64,000 nt of DNA from Clostridiaceae bacterium 14S0207 (GCA_003288255.1 CP026600.1:1054001-1118000); one strand, 5' to 3'; positions 23,945 through 32,641 are shown, counted from the first letter of the stretch. Notes: generated by a model not told the origin, from the letters alone. Translations and numbers: made by a program.

Positions 23945-25957
23945 ATGTTAAATTTACAAGAATTAAGGATTCTTAAAGAAGAGCTAAAAAGGTCAATAGA
24001 AAATCAAGAATTAGATAAATCTATCCATTTACTTAAGGAATATCAAAATAAGGCAGATTTTGATATAGATGGGCAATGTATTTCAGCTATCTTAGATTTT
24101 TATAAGGGAAATATACAAAAAGCAAAACAAAAACTTTTAAAAATATATAAAAAATTTGAGTTTAATTTTGATATTAATATGAATTTAGGAATTCTTTATA
24201 TGGTTGATAATGAATATGAAGAATCTGTTAAATATTTTATAAGAAGTATGTGTATAGATTCTTCAAAAGTAGAAAGCATTATGGAACAAATTAAAATTAT
24301 TTTGGATAATGGTATGCCTATAGAACATATGCAAAGAATAAAACAAAGGGTACTTAAAGTGTTTTCTAACTACCAAAAAGATTTTCCGAAAGCATTAGAT
24401 GAACAAAATTATGTAGGAAGTATTTTAAATATAGAAGATAAAGAGTATGGGGTAGGAATTTATGATTATTATTTTGCGGAACGAACAGGATTATTTAAAG
24501 ACTATGATCAACAATTAGATTTATTATATAAAGTAGAAATTTTTAAATCCAATAAAATAAATAATCTACAATTAGAAATAAAAAAAAATAATACTATTAT
24601 TCCAGTTATGAAATTAAAAGATGAATCCCAAATAGAGATAAGTGTAAATAGTAAGAAGTATACTTTAAATAAGGGGTTAAGTAATAGATATTATTATTAT
24701 AATTTTAAAAAAGGTGAAAATATAGAAATAAGATCTAAGGATGAATTTATTTTAGGAAATCCCATAGAATTAGGTGTTGATTATAATAAGCCTAAATTAA
24801 TTCTAAATGTTTTTGTGGATGGATTATCACAAAAATTTATTGAAGAAAATGGATTAAAGCAAGTTATGCCAAATGCATATAAGTTTTTTAATGAAGGAAC
24901 AATTTGTACTAATACATATGTAAGTGGAGAATGGACATATGTAAGTTTAGCAAGCTTTTTTACAGGTATGTACTCAACACATCACAAAATATATCATCCG
25001 GATTTTAGTAGTTTTTCACTTTATGATAAAAAAACTTATAGTGAAATTTTTCAGGAAAATGGATATTTTACAGCTAAAATAGATGGTGAGTGGAGAAGCA
25101 CTCCTACTGTAGGATATGTAAAGGGAATTGATAGATATTTATATCAACCAAGTGTTATGGGTATGCACACAGATGAAGTTATAAATGAAACTATTGAACA
25201 TCTAGATACATTTAAAGAAAAAAATAATTTTATTTGGATGTGTCTTCAAGATTTACATGATATAGCAGATGAATATGAAAACAGAATTAGTGTACAAACC
25301 AATAATCCTATTGAAACTAGAATTTTTACGAAAACCAATGAGACAAGTGTTAGGAAAGGTTATGATGAAAAAAAGATTTATAAGTATGGAACACAGTTAA
25401 AAAGAATAGATAGATATTTAGGATTGTTATTCAATTATATAAAAGATAATTATGAAGAAGATGAGTATATAGTAAGTTTAATAGCAGATCATGGTCAGGG
25501 ATATTTTGTAAAATCAGGTAAATTCTTAGATGATGGAAGAACTAAAATAGCTATGATGTTAAGAGGAAAAAATATTCCTAAAGGAAAGTGCGATGAAATG
25601 GTACAAGGTTTGGATTTATTTCCAATAATTTTAAATTCAATAAATATTAAAAATGAAAATTTAAATGATGGAAATATCCCTAAATATTTTGGAGGAACAA
25701 AAGGAAGAAAATATACTTATTCCGAAAGTATTTTTCCTAAAAGTCCATATAGAGCTACTATAAATGATTTAAAGCATAAGTTTTTCTTTGAAACTAAGGA
25801 AGAATGTCAGAACGATGGACGATTTAAAATAGATGGATATAAGTTTAAGCTAATAAATAAGAATACTGAAAAGGATGAAACAAAGTTATATAAAGAAAAG
25901 GTTGAAGAATACTTGAAAATAATTTTTGAACATATTAAAGAATATATAATTATTTAG
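23945..25957 (+). CDS. Soluble alkaline-phosphatase-superfamily protein with TPR-like N-terminus (copy A)
   Basis: The 670-residue product has two parts. Residues 1 to about 150 are helical with TPR-like pairs (ISAILDFYKGNIQKAKQKLL, then NLGILYMVDNEYEESVKYFI). From about 285 on is a sulfatase/phosphoglycerol-transferase fold. Metal-site Asp292 is in NVFVDGLSQ, the likely nucleophile Thr331 in SGEWTYVSLASFFTGMY, and metal ligands Asp515-His516 in SLIADHGQG. There is no signal peptide or membrane helix, unlike LtaS or EptA, so it should act in the cytoplasm. I infer transfer of a phospho- or phosphono-zwitterion from a CMP/CDP donor to flagellin or its glycan; hydrolysis is the alternative. An IS sits just upstream. 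Confidence 0.75.
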   Translation: MLNLQELRILKEELKRSIENQELDKSIHLLKEYQNKADFDIDGQCISAILDFYKGNIQKAKQKLLKIYKKFEFNFDINMNLGILYMVDNEYEESVKYFIRSMCIDSSKVESIMEQIKIILDNGMPIEHMQRIKQRVLKVFSNYQKDFPKALDEQNYVGSILNIEDKEYGVGIYDYYFAERTGLFKDYDQQLDLLYKVEIFKSNKINNLQLEIKKNNTIIPVMKLKDESQIEISVNSKKYTLNKGLSNRYYYYNFKKGENIEIRSKDEFILGNPIELGVDYNKPKLILNVFVDGLSQKFIEENGLKQVMPNAYKFFNEGTICTNTYVSGEWTYVSLASFFTGMYSTHHKIYHPDFSSFSLYDKKTYSEIFQENGYFTAKIDGEWRSTPTVGYVKGIDRYLYQPSVMGMHTDEVINETIEHLDTFKEKNNFIWMCLQDLHDIADEYENRISVQTNNPIETRIFTKTNETSVRKGYDEKKIYKYGTQLKRIDRYLGLLFNYIKDNYEEDEYIVSLIADHGQGYFVKSGKFLDDGRTKIAMMLRGKNIPKGKCDEMVQGLDLFPIILNSINIKNENLNDGNIPKYFGGTKGRKYTYSESIFPKSPYRATINDLKHKFFFETKEECQNDGRFKIDGYKFKLINKNTEKDETKLYKEKVEEYLKIIFEHIKEYIII

Positions 25958-26147
25958 AAATGATATCTATTGAATAAATATATAAGTCTTAATATTTATA
26001 TTTTGTAATATATAAATAAAAATATTCATGAAAATATATGTTTATTTATAATAAAAAGTTTATTATTAAATTATTTTAAGTAAAAGTTTTATACTTTAGA
26101 TTTTAAGGCTATTTAAAGAAACTCGTAAAAGATTGAAATATATATAA

Positions 26148-26175
26148 TTGATGTGTAAATATATTATGTTATACT
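26148..26175 (+). promoter_or_regulatory. Sigma-A promoter of the licC-licA-transferase operon
   Basis: TTGATG at 26148-26153, 16 bases, TATACT at 26170-26175 with an upstream TG (extended -10). It lies in the 290-base gap after copy A, which otherwise holds only AT-rich sequence with no gene. Confidence 0.6.
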
Positions 26176-26248
26176 ATTCTAAAATATTTTATATAAAAAT
26201 GATTATAACATTAAAGTTAATATGAATTTTATGGTAGGTGATGTAACT

Positions 26249-26944
26249 ATGAGAGCTATAATTTTAGCAGCAGGAAAAGGTACTAGACTTAGACCCTTAA
26301 CAAATGAAATTCCTAAACCACTAGTAAAGGTAGTAGATAAGCCTATAATTGAGACACAAATAGAATACTTATTAAATGTAGGAATAAAAGATATTATAGT
26401 TGTGTCAGGATATAAGGGAGAAAAATTATTATATTTAGAAAAAAAGTTTAAAATAAAAGTAATACATAATCCTCATTATAATGAATTTAATAATATTTAT
26501 AGCATGTATTTAGCTAGGAGGTATTTGGAAAATTCTTATGTGTTAGATGGAGATGTTTATATCGATAAAAATGTTTTTACTAAGGATATAAGTAAATCTA
26601 CTTATTTTGGCATTTATAAAAGTTGTTTTAATAATGAATGGGTAATAAATAGCGATGAAAATTTAAAAGTTAATAGTATATCAATTGAAAGTACAAAAAA
26701 CAAATATATTTTATCTGGTATTTCTTATTGGAATCGTGAAGATGGAAAATTTATAAAGAAAGAATTAGAAAAATATGTAAGAAACAAAGAGAGAAAGGAT
26801 TTATACTGGGATGATATAGTAAGAATTAATATACAAAAGCTTAATGTATATTTAAAACCATTAAGTGAATATAGCTGTTATGAAATAGATAATATAAAAG
26901 ACCTAAATAAAATACATAGTATTCTTAAAAATAGAAGATTATAG
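26249..26944 (+). CDS. LicC-like CTP:phosphocholine cytidylyltransferase
   Basis: This should make CDP-choline from phosphocholine and CTP. The ATG at 26249 is preferred to 26222 because GGTAGGTGAT lies between them; it gives MRAIILAAGKGTRLRPLTNE, the nucleotide-binding loop of the family. IPKPLVKVVDKPIIETQIEY follows, then YVLDGDVYI (metal-binding Asp) and a C-terminal YWDDIVRI and YEIDNIKDL, both seen in LicC-type enzymes. The product is 231 residues. A LicA-like kinase gene follows after 32 bases, which strengthens the choline reading. It is related to the nucleotidyltransferase half of the 21496-22425 gene. Confidence 0.8.
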   Translation: MRAIILAAGKGTRLRPLTNEIPKPLVKVVDKPIIETQIEYLLNVGIKDIIVVSGYKGEKLLYLEKKFKIKVIHNPHYNEFNNIYSMYLARRYLENSYVLDGDVYIDKNVFTKDISKSTYFGIYKSCFNNEWVINSDENLKVNSISIESTKNKYILSGISYWNREDGKFIKKELEKYVRNKERKDLYWDDIVRINIQKLNVYLKPLSEYSCYEIDNIKDLNKIHSILKNRRL

Positions 26945-26976
26945 AATAAAAAAATTAAAGATTGAGGAGAGAGAGC

Positions 26977-27843
26977 ATGATAGAAATAAATAAATATATA
27001 GATTCTAACATATTAGAAAGGTATATAGGAAAAATAGAAAAATGTGAAAAAATAGGAGGAATGACTAATCTAAATATAAAAGTTTTTAGTGAATTAGGTA
27101 TTTTTGTTGTTAGAATATGCAAAGAAGATACTAGTGAGATGATTAATAGAAAAGATGAAATTATAAATTGTAAATTAGTATCAGAATATGGAATAGATAA
27201 AAGTTTTTTATTTATGGATGAAAATTTAGGAACTAAGATTACAAAATTCATCGATAAGGGGGAAAATTTAAGTCCTAAAACAGCTTTAAAAGAGGAAACT
27301 ATGATTAAAGTAGTACAAGCATTAAAAAAGTTACATAATTCTAATGTAAAGTTTAATAACATATTTAATCCTTATGAAATGATTTGTAAATATGAAAAAA
27401 TCTTAATAAGAAATAAAGGATATTTTTTTGAAGACTATTATGAGATTAGAGAACAAATTTTTAGTTTTGAAGAAAAATTAAGAAAATATCAAATCAAATT
27501 AGTTGCATGTCATAATGATACAGTACCTGAAAATTTTGTGGTAAATAAAGAAGAATTAAATATGATTGATTGGGAATATAGTGGTATGAATGATTTGGTC
27601 TGGGATTTAGCAGCTCATAGTTTAGAATGTGGATTTACATATGAAGATGAAATTAGATTTTTAGAAGTGTATTATGGTAATAAATGCGAAGAAAGTATAA
27701 AATGGCGTATGAAATTATATAAGGTTTTACAGGATTTTCTATGGAGTTTATGGTCCAATATAAAAATTAGTTATGGAGAGGGTTTGGAAGAATATTCTAA
27801 CAAAAGATATGATAGATGTAAAAGGATAATACAGTATTTATAA
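26977..27843 (+). CDS. LicA-like choline kinase
   Basis: This should phosphorylate choline (or ethanolamine). The start at 26977 follows GAGGAGAG. The 288-residue product has the kinase fold with GGMTNLNIKV near the N-terminus. The catalytic loop LVACHNDTVPENFVV (Brenner motif H-N-D...E-N) and LNMIDWEYSGMNDLVWDLAA follow, with Asp and Glu ligands of the choline/ethanolamine kinase family. It lies between licC-like and copy B of the transferase, so kinase, cytidylyltransferase and putative transferase are in one operon. No licB-like choline permease or licD is present. Confidence 0.82.
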   Translation: MIEINKYIDSNILERYIGKIEKCEKIGGMTNLNIKVFSELGIFVVRICKEDTSEMINRKDEIINCKLVSEYGIDKSFLFMDENLGTKITKFIDKGENLSPKTALKEETMIKVVQALKKLHNSNVKFNNIFNPYEMICKYEKILIRNKGYFFEDYYEIREQIFSFEEKLRKYQIKLVACHNDTVPENFVVNKEELNMIDWEYSGMNDLVWDLAAHSLECGFTYEDEIRFLEVYYGNKCEESIKWRMKLYKVLQDFLWSLWSNIKISYGEGLEEYSNKRYDRCKRIIQYL

Positions 27844-27861
27844 AAGGAGAATTTTAAAATA

Positions 27862-29877
27862 ATGATTAATTTAGAAGAATTAAGGGTGTTAAAAAATCAA
27901 TTAAAAGATGCAGTAGAACAACAAGATCTTAATAGGGCAGACAAATTAATTAATAAATATCAATTAAATGCAAAATACGATATAGAAGTTGAAAATATAA
28001 GTGCTATTGTTGAATTCTATAAGGGAAATTTACAAAAAGCTGAAAGAAAACTCTTAAACATATATAAAAACTTTGAATTTAATTTGGATGTAAATTTAAA
28101 TCTAGGTATTGTATATATGACATTAGGAAAAGATGAAGAAGCAGTTAAATATTTTATAAGAAGTATGTGTATAGATAATTCAAAATTTAATATGATTATG
28201 GATCAAGTTGAAAATATATTACTTAATGGATTTTCAAGAGAAAAGTTTAATGAAATAAAAGAAGAAATTTTTCAGGTATTTTCTACTTATCAAAAAGCTT
28301 TCCCAAAGTCTCAAAATAAGGATGATTATGTAGGGAAAATTTTTGATATAAAAGATGAAAGTTATGGAGTTGGTATTTATGATCATTATTTTGCTGAGAG
28401 AACAGGGCTTTTAAAAGACTTTGATTTAAAGTTAGATACCATGTATAAATTAGAATTGTTTAATTCTAAGACATTAAAAACATATAAAACAAAAGTAGAA
28501 AATAAAAAGATAATAATTCCGATTATGCCAATAGACAATAAAGCTGAAATTAAAGTTAAGGTAAATGGACAACAGTACACATTAAATAAAGGATTAACTA
28601 ATAGATTTTATTACTATGCTTTTTATTTAAATGATGTTGTTGAAATAACTTCAAATGAAGAATTTATTATGGGTAAAATTATAGAATTAGAAGAAAAGAA
28701 AACAGAAAGTCCTAAACTAATTTTGAATATATTTATAGATGGATTATCACAAAAGTTTATTGAAGAAAATGGATTGCAAAGGGTTATGCCTAATGCGTAT
28801 AAATTTTTTAAAGAAGGAACTATATGTACTAATACATATGTAAGTGGTGAATGGACTTATGTAAGTTTGGCAAGTTTTTTTACAGGAATGTACTCAAATC
28901 ATCATAGGTTTTATCATCCTGATTTTAGTAGTTTTTCTCTTTATGATAAAAAATTATTTAGTGAAATTCTTCAGGATAATGGATATTTTACAGCAAAAAT
29001 AGATGGTGATTGGAGAAGTACACCTACTATGGGATATGTAAAGGGAATTGATAGATATTTATATCAGGCATGTGTCATGGGGATGCATACTGATGAAGTG
29101 ATAAATGAAACAATTGAACATTTAGATACATTTAAAGAAAAAAATAATTTTATTTGGATATGTCTTCCAGATTTGCATGATATAGCAGACGAGTTTGAAA
29201 ATAGGATTAGTGTACAAGTTAATAATCATATTGAAACTCGTGTTTTTGAAAAAACAGATGAAACAAGTGTTAGGAAAGGCTATGATGAAAGAAAAATATA
29301 TAAGTATGGAACTCAGTTAAAAAGAATAGATAGATATTTAGGATTGTTATTTAATTATATAAAAGATAATTATGAAGAAGATGAATATATAATGAGTTTA
29401 ATAGCGGATCATGGTCAAGGCTATTTTGTGCAACCTGATAGATTTTTAGATGATGGTAGGACTAAAGTAGCTATGATGTTTAGGGGAAAAAATATTCCTA
29501 AGGGACAATGTGATGAAATGATTCAAGGATTAGATTTGTTTCCTATAATTTTAAATGCTTTAGGTATAAAAAACACAAATTTAAATGATGGAAATGTGCC
29601 TAAATATTTTAGTGGAGAAAGAGAAAGAAAATATACTTATTCAGAAAGTATTTTCCCTAAAAGTCCATATAGAGCAACTATAAATGATTTAAAACATAAA
29701 TTTTTCTTTGAAACAAAAGAAGAATGTCAAGTTGATGGAAGATTTAAAATAGATGGATATAAGTTTCAATTAATAAATAAGGAAACTGATGAAGATGAAA
29801 CAGAAGTATATGGAGAAAAGGTTCAAAAATATCTACAGATAATTTTTGAGCATATTAAAGAATATATAATTATTTAA
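27862..29877 (+). CDS. Soluble alkaline-phosphatase-superfamily protein with TPR-like N-terminus (copy B)
   Basis: This 671-residue product is a paralogue of the protein at 23945-25957 along its whole length. The catalytic core is nearly identical: Asp293 in NIFIDGLSQ, Thr332 in SGEWTYVSLASFFTGMY, Asp516-His517 in SLIADHGQG, and the same C-terminus EHIKEYIII. The central region (about residues 165-290) diverges most. No membrane segment or signal peptide is seen. It follows licC- and licA-like genes by 18 bases, so a CDP-choline-dependent phosphocholine transfer to flagellin or glycan is the leading inference. Sequence alone cannot exclude a phosphodiesterase that removes such groups. Confidence 0.75.
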   Translation: MINLEELRVLKNQLKDAVEQQDLNRADKLINKYQLNAKYDIEVENISAIVEFYKGNLQKAERKLLNIYKNFEFNLDVNLNLGIVYMTLGKDEEAVKYFIRSMCIDNSKFNMIMDQVENILLNGFSREKFNEIKEEIFQVFSTYQKAFPKSQNKDDYVGKIFDIKDESYGVGIYDHYFAERTGLLKDFDLKLDTMYKLELFNSKTLKTYKTKVENKKIIIPIMPIDNKAEIKVKVNGQQYTLNKGLTNRFYYYAFYLNDVVEITSNEEFIMGKIIELEEKKTESPKLILNIFIDGLSQKFIEENGLQRVMPNAYKFFKEGTICTNTYVSGEWTYVSLASFFTGMYSNHHRFYHPDFSSFSLYDKKLFSEILQDNGYFTAKIDGDWRSTPTMGYVKGIDRYLYQACVMGMHTDEVINETIEHLDTFKEKNNFIWICLPDLHDIADEFENRISVQVNNHIETRVFEKTDETSVRKGYDERKIYKYGTQLKRIDRYLGLLFNYIKDNYEEDEYIMSLIADHGQGYFVQPDRFLDDGRTKVAMMFRGKNIPKGQCDEMIQGLDLFPIILNALGIKNTNLNDGNVPKYFSGERERKYTYSESIFPKSPYRATINDLKHKFFFETKEECQVDGRFKIDGYKFQLINKETDEDETEVYGEKVQKYLQIIFEHIKEYIII

Positions 29878-29938
29878 AAAATTAATAATGATTAAGAATG
29901 TTTGTTTAATAGTAAATAAAAAATAATTTAAAAAATAT

Positions 29939-29965
29939 TAAAATTTATTGAATAAGATTCGATAA
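29939..29965 (+). promoter_or_regulatory. Sigma-D promoter of the second flagellin
   Basis: TAAA at 29939-29942, 15 bases, TTCGATAA at 29958-29965, 47 bases before the ATG. Confidence 0.82.
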
Positions 29966-30012
29966 TATGTAATGAAAGGTAATATTACATATTAGTAGGA
30001 GGTGACTTAATA

Positions 30013-30819
30013 ATGTTAATAAACAATGCATTAGTCTTAGGAACATTTAATAGACATAACAATAATATTCAAAGACGAGAAAAAAATGTTGAAACTTTAT
30101 CATCAGGAAAGAGAATAAATAAAGCAGCAGATGATGCATCCGGACTTAGTATATGTGAAAGTATGAAAGCGCAAATCAGAGGATTATCACAAGGTCAAAG
30201 AAATACTCAAGATGGACTTTCACTTTTGCAATATGCTGAAGGACAAATTCAAGGCGTACATGAAGATCTTTTAAAAATGAGGGAAATGTCTATAAGATTT
30301 TCAAATGATACTTATAGTGATTCTGATAGAGAAATTGCAGAGAAGGAATTTGAACAATTAAAAAAAGACATAACTTATATATCTAAAACAGCAGAAGTTA
30401 ATGGTATAAAAGTTATGGAAGAAGATAAAAAACTTCAAATTCATGTAAGATATGAACCATATAAAGTAGAAGAAATAGGGTTAAGAAAAATAAACTTAGA
30501 TTCTTTAGATTTATCATCTGAAAATATACTTTCTAGAGAAAATTCTTCTAAATGCTTAGAAAAAATAGATAATGCACTAGAAAAAGTTCTTGATTATAGG
30601 GAAAGTTTAGGAGTTACAATGAATAGATTTGAATGTCTTCTTAAGGACAGTTCTAATGCTGAAAATAATACAACAGCTTCTTTATCTAGAATAGAAGATA
30701 TAGGAACTGCAATGGCAAGTATGAATTTGTTTAAAAATGATGTTTTGGTTAAGTATACAAATGCTATGATGGCTCATGCAAATCAAGATACTAATAATAC
30801 TATTCAGTTATTAAAATAA
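30013..30819 (+). CDS. Divergent minor flagellin 2
   Basis: The 268-residue product is flagellin-like: MLINNALVLGTFNRHNNNIQ, LSSGKRINKAADDASGLSI, and QIRGLSQGQRNTQDGLSLLQ at the N-terminus, with NAMMAHANQDTNNTIQLLK at the C-terminus. It is clearly more divergent than the major flagellin, especially around residues 115-175. Cys181 falls at the same residue number as in the major flagellin. The ribosome site is AGGAGGTGA. It has its own sigma-D promoter and terminator, so it can be made independently. A second cysteine (FECLL) is present. It may be a minor filament component or a special-zone flagellin. Confidence 0.9.
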   Translation: MLINNALVLGTFNRHNNNIQRREKNVETLSSGKRINKAADDASGLSICESMKAQIRGLSQGQRNTQDGLSLLQYAEGQIQGVHEDLLKMREMSIRFSNDTYSDSDREIAEKEFEQLKKDITYISKTAEVNGIKVMEEDKKLQIHVRYEPYKVEEIGLRKINLDSLDLSSENILSRENSSKCLEKIDNALEKVLDYRESLGVTMNRFECLLKDSSNAENNTTASLSRIEDIGTAMASMNLFKNDVLVKYTNAMMAHANQDTNNTIQLLK

Positions 30820-30830
30820 TAACTTATGAG

Positions 30831-30863
30831 AAGTCTAGTATATATTTATACTAGACTTATTTT
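30831..30863 (+). terminator. Terminator after minor flagellin 2
   Basis: AAGTCTAGTA pairs perfectly with TACTAGACTT across an 8-base loop, followed by a short ATTTT run. Likely moderate strength. Confidence 0.7.
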
Positions 30864-30867
30864 GTAA

Positions 30868-30894
30868 TAAAGAAGCATTATAAAATAACGATAA
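30868..30894 (+). promoter_or_regulatory. Sigma-D promoter of the third flagellin
   Basis: TAAA at 30868-30871, 15 bases, AACGATAA at 30887-30894, directly after the preceding terminator and 38 bases before the ATG. Confidence 0.82.
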
Positions 30895-30932
30895 TTAGAT
30901 GATAAGATTAAATTTAAAAGGAAGTGTGAAAA

Positions 30933-31736
30933 ATGAGAATAGCACATAATTTAGCTTCGCTAAATATATATAGGAATATGGAAATAACAGAAGCAAAACA
31001 AAGTAAAAGTATGACTAGAATAAATACAGGGAGTAAATTAAATAGAGCATGTGATGATCCAACTAAAATTGGTGAAAAAGAATTAATGACAATGAGTATT
31101 AGGACTATGCAAAGTTCTTCTAGGAACGTTCAAGATACCATTAGTATGTTACAAACTGCTGATGGGGGACTTCAAGAGATAAACGATAATTTAATAAGAC
31201 TCAAGGAACTTATGGTACAGGCTGGTGATGGTTCTTTATCAGATCAAGATAAAGATGTTCTTCAAAATGAAATAAATCAAGTTACAGCAGATATTGATTA
31301 TTTAGCGAAAGGTACAAATTTTAATAAGGTATCTCTTTTAGATGGAAGTTTTACAAAGAAAAAAAGTCTTATAGATAAGCATGAAGAAGTGATTATACCA
31401 GACATAAAAGTTACAGTTAATGATTTAGGATTAAAAGCGGATGTAAATGATGTTAGTAAATCTTTAGATAGTATTGATAAATCCATAAAAAGTATTTGTG
31501 AAATAAGAGGAAGAATTGGTGGATTAGGTTCTAGACTTGATGATACTTATAATAATATCCAGGAAAGTTATTCAGCTGTAGAAAGATCTTTAAGTTTAAT
31601 AAGTGATGCTGATGTTGGAGAGGAAGCTGTAGAGCTTGCTAAAAATAACATTTTGATGGAAGCTGGAAATGCTATTATGGTTCAAACTAATAAATTACCT
31701 ATGGATGTTTTGAGAATATTAGGAAATATGAAGTAA
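30933..31736 (+). CDS. Divergent minor flagellin 3
   Basis: The 267-residue product starts MRIAHNLASLNIYRNMEITE and has INTGSKLNRACDDPTKIGEK, where standard flagellins have [27 protein letters not shown]-type helices follow (SSSRNVQDTISMLQTADGGL). The C-terminal helix (NNILMEAGNAIMVQTNKLPM) ends ILGNMK rather than LLR, so the FliS-binding tail is altered. It is about as long as the other two. It could be an FlgL-like adaptor or a low-abundance flagellin; the helical pattern favours flagellin. It carries its own sigma-D promoter and terminator. Confidence 0.82.
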   Translation: MRIAHNLASLNIYRNMEITEAKQSKSMTRINTGSKLNRACDDPTKIGEKELMTMSIRTMQSSSRNVQDTISMLQTADGGLQEINDNLIRLKELMVQAGDGSLSDQDKDVLQNEINQVTADIDYLAKGTNFNKVSLLDGSFTKKKSLIDKHEEVIIPDIKVTVNDLGLKADVNDVSKSLDSIDKSIKSICEIRGRIGGLGSRLDDTYNNIQESYSAVERSLSLISDADVGEEAVELAKNNILMEAGNAIMVQTNKLPMDVLRILGNMK

Positions 31737-31750
31737 TTATTTTTCTATGA

Positions 31751-31790
31751 AAAAAATTATACCATAGTTAAAAATATGGTATAATTTTTT
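31751..31790 (+). terminator. Strong terminator after minor flagellin 3
   Basis: AAAAAATTATACCATA and TATGGTATAATTTTTT form a perfect 16-bp stem with an 8-base loop and T-rich tail. It could work in both directions. Confidence 0.9.
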
Positions 31791-32054
31791 CTTTTTTGTT
31801 AATATATTGTGAATAAATCGATATTATTGAAAAATAAATATTATTATTATTTGAAAAAACATTATAAGAAGTTTATAATGTTTTAAGTGGTACAAAATAA
31901 TTTTACTATTTTTCCCAAAATGCAAATAAAAAATAAAAAAATGTTAAAAATTCTGAAAAATTAAATAAAATGTTTAAAAATAGGTTTAGAAGTTTTAATA
32001 AAAAGTTTTGTGAAAAATTTTTGAATTATTTTTATAACTAAATTTAAATTAATA

Positions 32055-32083
32055 TTTAAAATTCAAATTATTTAGGGTATAAT
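32055..32083 (+). promoter_or_regulatory. Sigma-A promoter candidate of the early flagellar operon
   Basis: TTTAAA at 32055-32060, 17 bases, TATAAT at 32078-32083, about 140 bases before flgB. The gap 31791-32223 is extremely AT-rich, and I see no gene, sigma-D motif or c-di-GMP riboswitch signature in it. Confidence 0.55.
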
Positions 32084-32223
32084 ATAAATATATCTATATA
32101 TATAATAATTGTATTTTTGTGAATAATAGATAATTAAAAAAGATAATAAAATAGTATGTATAAAATATACTAAAAATATACTGAAAGAATCTAATTTAAA
32201 CATTTAAAAATAGGAGGATGGGT

Positions 32224-32637
32224 ATGAGTTTCGTAACAAGTATTTTTAATAGTTCCACTGAAAGTGGAAAATTATATAGTCAGATCAAAAATACTATGAA
32301 TGCAACTGCAACAAGGGGTAAAACGATTTCTAATAATGTATCCAACTTTAATACTAAGGGATATAAAAGGTTTGATGTAGTGTTAAAAGAGAATCTAAAT
32401 AATGGTGATTTAGATTTGAAAAGAACTAACAAAAAACATTTATCAATTGTAGATTTTGATGAACCATATAAAGTTGTACAAGACAATAGTAGTAGTATGC
32501 GTAATGATGGTAACAATGTAGATGTAGATATAGAAATGACAAATTTGGCATCAAATACTATATTATTCAATTCATTAGTTACTGAAATTAATAATGAGTT
32601 TGCAATGAAAAGTAATGTAATAAGAGGAGGAAAATAG
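32224..32637 (+). CDS. flgB: Flagellar basal-body rod protein FlgB
   Basis: FlgB is a proximal rod subunit. The ATG at 32224 is chosen because AGGAGG at 32212-32217 is too close to the alternative ATG at 32218. The 137-residue product has the rod-protein N-terminal signature ([20 protein letters not shown]), [20 protein letters not shown], and the C-terminal [20 protein letters not shown]. It is the first gene of a long operon that runs to 54749. flgC follows after 4 bases. Confidence 0.94.
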   Translation: MSFVTSIFNSSTESGKLYSQIKNTMNATATRGKTISNNVSNFNTKGYKRFDVVLKENLNNGDLDLKRTNKKHLSIVDFDEPYKVVQDNSSSMRNDGNNVDVDIEMTNLASNTILFNSLVTEINNEFAMKSNVIRGGK

Positions 32638-32641
32638 GGGG

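Noticed and set aside
23945-29877. The two phosphatase-superfamily proteins as ordinary sulfatases
   Set aside because: The sulfatase Cys/Ser-x-Pro-x-Arg signature needed for formylglycine is missing; the nucleophile position is Thr in EWTYVSLASF.
30933-31736. Minor flagellin 3 as FlgL
   Set aside because: A clear FlgL is at 1704-2696, and the central helices and sigma-D promoter pattern resemble flagellins more.
31812-31824. ATCGATAT as a further sigma-D promoter
   Set aside because: No TAAA-like element lies at the required distance and the -10 differs in two positions.
31791-32223. Possible c-di-GMP riboswitch upstream of flgB, as in Clostridioides difficile
   Set aside because: None of the conserved GEMM-I segments are visible in this very AT-rich gap, and there is no structured GC-containing region.
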